Assembly: GCF_014529535.1 (NCBI RefSeq)
Contig: NW_023503584.1
Coordinates: 2,639,005-2,703,004, forward strand
DNA from: Bradysia coprophila
Lineage: Eukaryota > Arthropoda > Insecta > Diptera > Sciaridae
Reading direction: 5' to 3'
Length of the DNA: 64,000 bases
Shown: positions 55,557 through 64,000 of the stretch, piece after piece
Position numbering within the stretch: the first letter of the stretch is position 1
How the letters are laid out: each line of letters opens with the position of its first letter
The notes under the pieces: model-generated
Database searches by the model: none
Told to the model about the DNA's origin: nothing
Seen by the model: only the letters and a program-made list of their open reading frames with translations
Program-made: the position numbers and the translations under genes

Positions 55557-56445
55557 AAAAGCAAATATGAAAATCCATTTCACCACTAGGGGCGAAATTT
55601 TTCTGAGTTCCGAGAATGTATAACGCAAAAGCTTTGCAAATAGCAACTTCCATTTTTTGAAGTTTGGACTTCCATTTAAAGAGGTTTAGGAAATTTTAGG
55701 CTTTTTTTAGGAGGATTTTTAAATTTTAGGAGGAGTGGCAGCCCTGTTTATGTTTCAGTTATTTGGACTGTACAACGACGTGCTTCTCCTTGTGTGATTG
55801 TCCTTAACCACTTACCTGGTTCGCTTAGCGTAATCTAGGACACAAAGCGATTCAAATACATCGTTCACTGGGTGTAGTGAAGTCGGAAAACCTTCCTTCA
55901 TCTCAAAGAGAAAATAAGACTCACTCAGGCTGGGAGTTTCTTAAACAATTTCTATTAAATTTAAAACAATAAATTACATAAAACACATTCAGATAGAATT
56001 AACACATAACTTAACGATATTTATCTCCTCCCAGCTTAACTGCTTTACTATACACATTCAATTTTCTCGTTAAAATATTTGGTTTAATTTTCGATATGAT
56101 ATAAGTTTATGAAGCGGCGATAAGTTTCTATTCTCTGAAAAGCATCGTATAGGAAATTTTATTTTTTAGAATTTTTAATTTTCGTTTAACTTTAAAATTT
56201 TCGATTACATAGAAGGAATGTTTTAGTGTCGAGCAATAATTATAATGTCACTTAGAAGGAACTACACCTACATTGCCCATCGATGTTTAACACTTGTCGT
56301 AGAAAATCTAATCTTTTTTACCGTAAAATTTGTATATGTTTCAAACGTAAAAACAAAAATTATTTACAATCAATCGCCAATCAACGGAACATTCAGAATT
56401 GGTTACGTCCCGTCCACACTTCGGTCCGATCATAATCCGATAGAC

Positions 56446-57886
<1,441 letters not shown>

Positions 57887-60352
57887 AATTCAATTAAACA
57901 ACACCCAATAAATGTGAAAAAAAGACCAAACAAATAAAGTTCAAAAAGTCTCGATTCACAGTCTTGAAGTGTACAACCAAAGCTGTTATCGAATGTTATT
58001 TTATCACAAAACCTTATCAGTTAATCTGACGGCAAAAAAATCTAACCGAAAAAGGTATTTCTGCGACCCGTAAAGCATCAATGGACATTGTGAGTTGCTG
58101 AAAAGCCCCAAAATGGTTCCACATTTAAAGCACTTTTTAGGAGTCGAAAGGAAAGTGCATACCGGAAAACAAGTTTAAAATTCGAAATTGAAGGGTCAGA
58201 ACAGGGTTTTTTTTGGTAGATTCTTTCGTTGCACGTTCGGCGTAACATTATTTTCTAGAAAAACATTTTTGTCGAAATTGGTGCAATGTTGTAAACTAAC
58301 CGTACGTGAGTTTCCAACGTTAACATGCAATTTTGCAGCGATGATTAAAGCTATTGCTATCAATCAATTAGACGAAAAATCCTGGTTACATACTCGCATA
58401 CGTGAACAATGTTCACTAAACATGGATTATCATTGCCTTAATGACCATCGAACTATAACTTGAATCAAATTTTTGTTCAAATTTTACCTTTACCTTTAGA
58501 TCGTGAGAATCAGTCGACGATACTGACAAGAAATATGTAAAATGAAAGAAAACTTTTTAAATCCGCTACACCCTAAAATGTAGCTATACTGAGCATGTGT
58601 ATGTTATTGCTTGCCACCTGCAATGCAAAGGTTTCTAATTTCTATTGGTCAAGTATAGATATCGGCTTATTGGATTATGATAAGACAGATAATGAAAATA
58701 CCAAGGATTCCCATTGAATTTTTGCAATTTAAATTGAAATCGAAAACGGATAGAGATATGGGAGGCTTACATCCAGGAGTGCGGATACGACAGGCTGTAT
58801 AGAAGAAAGAGTAAGAAAGTGAAAATCGTAAAACTGAGTGACTTATCTTCGTCGAAGACATTTTTTAAATCGATTTTTCTCCGGCATGTCTTAATTTGTT
58901 GGCCAAATGGAGAAAAATGTATGGGACAACGTGATCTACATTTTCCCTTATTTATCAAAAATTTGGTCATCATGGCATCGCGAAGTTTTTAATTTTAAAA
59001 ATATTTTGGCCGAAAGTAAGTCACTCAGTTTTACGATTTTAGAATAGAAATGATAAGTTGGCTTGAGGAATGACCCTTGTCTAAGAGCTTCATAAGGAAA
59101 CAGTTTCGTCAAAAGCATGTACAAAAGTACTAAAGAATCTAATTGTCATTCAGTCAACATAAATTCAGCCGCATAAACGAAAACCACGACATCAATCGAA
59201 CGAAGTTCCGTCACACTCTTTCAGCATATCGATTGTCATTAACAAATCATCGAATCTGTTATCTCTCTATTACTATTACCATGCACTTTAACTAATTCTA
59301 TACAAACTAACCAAAGAGAACGTCAAAATATATCCACAAATTCTCTAAAAATGTTCACTCATTCGTCCACGAATCATGCAATGGGATTAGATTAAATAAA
59401 TTTAATATCAATAACCTGGGTAATAGCCGCCTTGGTATGACATTCCCTTTAATGAGTGCAACGATTTATTTTCTCTTCTTTATTTTCAATTCTTTGTGCT
59501 TAGATGATGGCTTTAAATGAAAATATAGAATCGCTGTAAAAATAACACGAATTAAATATCTAGAGTAGATGGGTCATTACGTACCGTACATTCTATGTGT
59601 GTCTATTCCACAGGTGTTTGAATACAAAAGATGTTTTTGTGTTCCTTCAGAATCTGAATCTAAAATGAAAGAGGAGAAGAAAATGTTCAAATAATTCGTT
59701 TGTTCAAAATAAAATAAAATTACGACTGAGTCGTCGTCAGTAGTTTGGAAATTGTTATCTCTAATTGTTCCATTCAAACGGAAACGATAAATGTGTGACA
59801 AGTATGGCAATGTGTCATTTTAAACATTTCGATTGAGTAATTCCGATATCTGGATTCCAGGCGTAATATTTGTGGTAATTCATTTAGGCTCAGACATTTC
59901 GAACACTGTTTCGATCTGTGAGAAAATTAAATACGTCTTTCGACGTTTTTGCATTATTATGCAGTTAAAAAATACCATTTCTCATCAGGCCATGGCGACA
60001 GTGGTACTCGATACAGTACTCTATCGAACACTATACCGATTTGCACACGAATAAGTCCAGCGAATTAAAATGTAATTTGTTACTAAACTCAAGTACTCTC
60101 GGCAAGTCTGTGTGGTTAGCGAGCCACCACAAATCTGGACATACCAATGAAGGCTGTTCATATTTAAAGGATACCGAAGTTGATCGGCAACATCCTATTG
60201 TTACACTGTTGCGGATTTCTGATTATTTCTATTAATGATTTGAAAAATGACTATTTTAACGAGGAAATTTCACAATGGGATAGAACCCTAATCTCTGAAA
60301 CTCCTCTATCGATTTTTAATTATTTTGAAGATCTGCCATTTCCACCGTGTAT

Positions 60353-60940
60353 CGTCTTGGACGATTATATCGTCCAAAAGATGAAAATATTCAGTTCTAA
60401 GCAATGTTATCACTCAGAGATGGTATTGTTGATCGAAAAAGCGATCATTTTGGCCAGAAAGAGATAGTATCATCCACCGGGAAATATTGTCATCTTCTGG
60501 ACAAAATTAAATCTTCTTGGCGATGATATCACCGTATGGGCGATAACATCACATTCTGGACGATAATATCATTTTCCGGGTGAAAATATTGTCTTCTGTG
60601 TGATATTATGGCGTTAAAAGTTGTAAAATGCTTAATTTATCGCTAAAGGTGTACAATAAAATCGTCTCGGCCGAATAGTACTAATTCTTCAGTTTTAAAT
60701 TAAAGGAAAATTGACTCTGGTTTCACTCAAAAGATGATAATATTGCCCGGAAGATGATATTATCGTCCCCAAAATTGTGTGTGATAATCTCTAGGTAGTA
60801 ATATCGCCCAAAGGGCTCTTAGTGGGCGATATTACCGCGTCGCGTTCTGGACTATAATGATCGCTTTTTCGATCAACAATATCATCTCTGAGCCAAGAAC
60901 TGCATAATTTCGTCTTCTGGGCGATATTATCGTTCGAGAT
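60353..60940. repeat. Large inverted repeat rich in GCGATAATATC motifs
   Basis: CTCAGAGATGGTATTGTTGA and TCGAAAAAGCGATCATT pair with AATGATCGCTTTTTCGA and TCAACAATATCATCTCTGAG. Between and around them, GCGATAATATCNNCTTCTGG-like motifs recur in both directions. Confidence 0.7.
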
Positions 60941-62775
60941 GGTAATTAAGTCTTCAAAATAGTTTAAAATCGATTGAGATGTTCCAGAGATATGGTAGTG
61001 ACGCCCTTTAGGAATGTTGCCCTCGGTACATACAGTACCATGGCACTGTAACGTTTTATTTCACTGGACAGCATTATTTAGTGTTTGCGAGAAAAAGTTG
61101 ATCGGAATCGGTTAGGTAGTTGCCTTCGATATATATGAAGACACCGATCTTACCAGATGTTCACAATTATCAATGCGTAACTGTCCAATCAGATAAACAC
61201 CCCATCCGTGCACAGTACTATGAAGTTGTGTTTCCCATAGATATAGGAAATTTAGACTTGGAAGAGAACTTGTAAATAAGTAAATTGAACGGGATAAAAC
61301 GTGAAGTTTACATGACTGGTCGTTTTGTCGGCACAAAGGCTCAAAGACTACTACTTTACTTTGTGTCTAATATGTATTCTGTTTCTCAGAGAAACGATTG
61401 CCTTCGGACCGATATTTTATTTGAACAGCCACAATAGCAACACGAGAAATATTTACCCGACAAATATACGCTAATTTATATTCTTGCTTATAGATAACCG
61501 TATATGAACCACATGCTTTCCATATTTAAACGATTCAATACACCTTCGTATTATGAGCATCTAACATACACACATCTACTGACGCAAAATTGAACGATGT
61601 AGACATTTTTATCTGCTAACCTTTAGTTGCACTACATTAGACGGAAATGACTAACGCCACTCAATACCAAGAATTGAAATCAAGTGGAATATTGGTGGAA
61701 TCATAAGATTACTCATTGAATGATAAGACATGCGAATTCGTTGATTTTTATTGTTCTTGATCTGGTAATACAGATTAGCTATCAGTTGATGGGTCTATGC
61801 TTCCTTTAATATTGCTACTATGTCTCTCAAATTCATCGTTGTGTGCGTTCGTCAGAAGAAAATATTATCTTCCTGAGCGTTCGCCCACTTGAACTTTGTG
61901 CAAATCGCGATTAGCTTCAATTTGAATCGAAGATTATAAATCGTTTCTCATTCGCACATTTGAATTGAGCGTCACCGAGTGTTAAATAAACTCAAACGAA
62001 ACTGAGATTCGTTAATTAAGATCACACCATACGGAGTACCTGCACTAAGTGTAAAACAATACCGCCAGAGTTTCACTTGATTATACGCGGATTATGAGGT
62101 GAAAATTGTTGATATTAGTGAAGTGGAGCGATAATGAATCCCACTTTTATCCGGCCCAACGAAATGTTAACTCCTAGATTGTGATTTTTAATGCAGATGA
62201 TGTTCTACCTGGAGGTATACTGATTGCTGATGAAGCTACTTGTAGTTATTCAGTTACTAATCAATATTTCCTATCACGTTAAAAAAGGATTGCAGGTTGT
62301 ACATATCGTTCAAACGATGTAGTTGAGTGTTATAGGAACTGATAGCTCTAGGAAAGAGTGCTAAATACACCAAAGGATATGATCCTGCCACATAAAGTGG
62401 AAAGACAGCAAAACTGTTCGTTTTCATTAACTTTTTGAAGTAAAACTGACGAACGAAATATAAGTCATCTTAGAAGTGTGACCTCTGGTTAATTAGCCTA
62501 CTACGACAGTGCCGGACGAGCAAAAGGGAACTCTTTCAAGGAATGGCAATGAATTCAATAGTATTCCAGTAAATAGAGGTTTGTTAGGAGGTTAAACGAA
62601 AAATGTGTCTTCTTGTCTTCATATCACCTTAGCCTTCACATCACTTCGGTGAGATATGGTCAGTAAAACTTTGTTTTAAGTCTCAGTTGTTTTATGCTAA
62701 AATTGATTGTGCAAACAGGATATCCATGTGAACATAATAGTTCTGCTTGACAGCTTTGGAAAATCTTACATAAAA

Positions 62776-62858
62776 AACGTTTACTATGCTGGTGCATGTA
62801 ATAAGGCTATTACATGTATAGGCAATAGCCTTTACATCACTCGCATAGTAAAACGTTG
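62776..62858. repeat. Foldback element
   Basis: AACGTTTACTATG and TAATAAGGCTATT with inverted partners AATAGCCTTTA and CATAGTAAAACGTT. Confidence 0.6.
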
Positions 62859-62875
62859 TACTACACACGGAAAAT

Positions 62876-62965
62876 AAAGTGATATCTCGTATCACGATGA
62901 GTAAATGTACCTCGGGCTAAAGCCCTCGGTTACTTTTACTCATCTGGATACGAGATATCACTTTA
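62876..62965. repeat. Foldback with CTCGGGCTAAAGCCCTCGG tip
   Basis: AAAGTGATATCTCGTATC, ATGAGTAAA pair with TTTACTCAT and GATACGAGATATCACTTT. The tip hairpin is at about 62910-62929. Confidence 0.75.
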
Positions 62966-63221
62966 CTTCCCTTGCATAGTAATGTACTATTACATGCTAG
63001 CGGGCGGTAAAGTGCACTTTGCGTCACTGTTTGTGACTGTGAAAATTTACTTACCACTCACTAGCATGTAAAATGTGTTACGTCACTGCAGTGCCTAATT
63101 GATTTTCTAAATTTGCTAAAATTTTCAATTTTGCCATTAGCAAATTTGGCAAATTTCGGAAAATTTTGGAAAATCTTAGCAAATGTTGGCAAATTGTGGA
63201 AAATCAATTTCCCAAAAATAG

Positions 63222-63338
63222 GCCCTGCGTCACTGTGTGTAAATGCTTGTTTTGGCTCGTGTGATTACTTCACTCGCCTTCGGCTCGTTCCACAAAGCTC
63301 ACACTTGCCAAAACAAATATTTACAAACGGTGACGTAA
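63222..63338. repeat. Foldback with CTCGCCTTCGGCTCG tip
   Basis: GCGTCACTGTGTGTAAATG and CTTGTTTTGGC pair with GCCAAAACAAATATTTAC and GGTGACG. The tip is ACTCGCCTTCGGCTCGTTCC (about 63272-63290). Confidence 0.7.
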
Positions 63339-64000
63339 CATACTAGAAAAGCATACCACCTGCAGCTCAATAACATGCTAAATGAAACAATATGTGCAGC
63401 AATGTAACACAGGTATTTCGTCACTTTATAAAGTTTCATGTAACGACAATTCATTTCGTCTAATTGACCTTTGAGAATTTATTTCTACTTTGTGCTTACA
63501 CGTCAATACGGGTCAATAATTACATATCGGATGGAAAAACCGAAAGGAAAATTATGGAATTTGTCGCTTGTTTCTACAAAACATTCTTTCTATCAACGAA
63601 CAACGTCACTGCGTATACTTGAAACGTAATAGTGCAATCGAATGACCTACCACAAACGCAATATATCAGACATTAAACATATCTTGACCTTGAAAAATCT
63701 TTAATTTACGAATTACACAATATCGTCAGACGAGAATTTTAACTGATTTCGAATTGAGACACTTTCTCATTACAAATCATTCTTCACCTGCACTATGTTA
63801 TATTAACTAATGCGTTCGTTGATCCAATAAGCAAATTGTTTCATCGGCTTGTACATGTACGATACCTGTTATATGCGCAATCTATCCGAAAACACTGAAT
63901 AAATTCACATTCATTCGTATTACCCACTTTATTGTCATTGTATGGTAAGTAAAGTTACGTGAATTAAAAAGTATGACTCATGGGAACACAACATTAAAAA

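Larger units (their letters stand above)
52747..56445. other. Intergenic region between the two lifeguard genes
   Basis: Holds promoter sequence of copy A plus the foldbacks listed separately. No gene supported; the ORFs fall in repeats. Confidence 0.5.
57887..64000. other. Intergenic region with foldbacks, no gene supported
   Basis: Upstream of lifeguard copy B. ORFs of 60-95 codons occur on both strands but show no domain, and several lie inside inverted repeats. AT-rich throughout, with the foldbacks listed separately at 60.4-60.9 and 62.8-63.3 kb. Confidence 0.5.

Noticed and set aside
60180..60467. 95-aa plus ORF
   Set aside because: Runs into the large inverted repeat at 60.4-60.9 kb; no domain.

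Overview
The window is nuclear DNA of an insect, most likely a fly (Diptera, perhaps a nematoceran). This rests on AT-rich sequence, short GT-AG introns mixed with very long ones, TATA plus TCAGT-type initiators, and insect-type ribonuclease kappa, farnesyl diphosphate synthase, UBXN6, CWF19L1 and lifeguard/BI-1 proteins. The species is not identified. Most coding sequence had to be assembled by hand across introns, so exon borders are predictions supported by reading-frame phase and by comparison between paralogues inside the window.

Layout. 1-1.7 kb (minus): 5' part of a DUF4806-type insect protein whose second exon carries an arginine-serine domain encoded by a 21-bp minisatellite. 4.2-16.1 kb (plus): a tandem family of three secreted leucine-rich-repeat (LRR) genes sharing a signal-peptide exon; two also share a recognisable promoter and 5' UTR exon. 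Their duplicated flanks supply natural empty sites that date two transposon insertions. 17.8-19.6 kb (minus): ribonuclease kappa. 20.25-20.8 kb (plus): a small one-pass membrane protein ending only 42 bp before the start of UBXN6 (20.8-23.0 kb, plus). 23.7-24.5 kb: a decayed LINE reverse transcriptase. 26.7-43.6 kb (plus): farnesyl diphosphate synthase, whose mitochondrial-presequence exon is split from the enzyme body by an 11.8 kb intron. That intron holds, on the minus strand, a two-exon gene for a knottin peptide resembling insect antifungal knottins. 43.8-46.2 kb (minus): CWF19-like protein 1, with a short unidentified coiled-coil-like fragment upstream. 49.6-57.9 kb (minus): two tandem lifeguard/TMBIM genes with PGY-rich N-termini.

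The spaces between genes, and the introns, are crowded with foldback elements and MITEs (about forty seen by eye): TTAA-target palindromes, elements with 8-bp target duplications, and hairpins whose tip carries a CGAG-CGAAG-CGAG-like mini palindrome. No tRNA, rRNA or CRISPR was recognised by eye. The stretch 57.9-64.0 kb holds foldbacks and no gene I can support.
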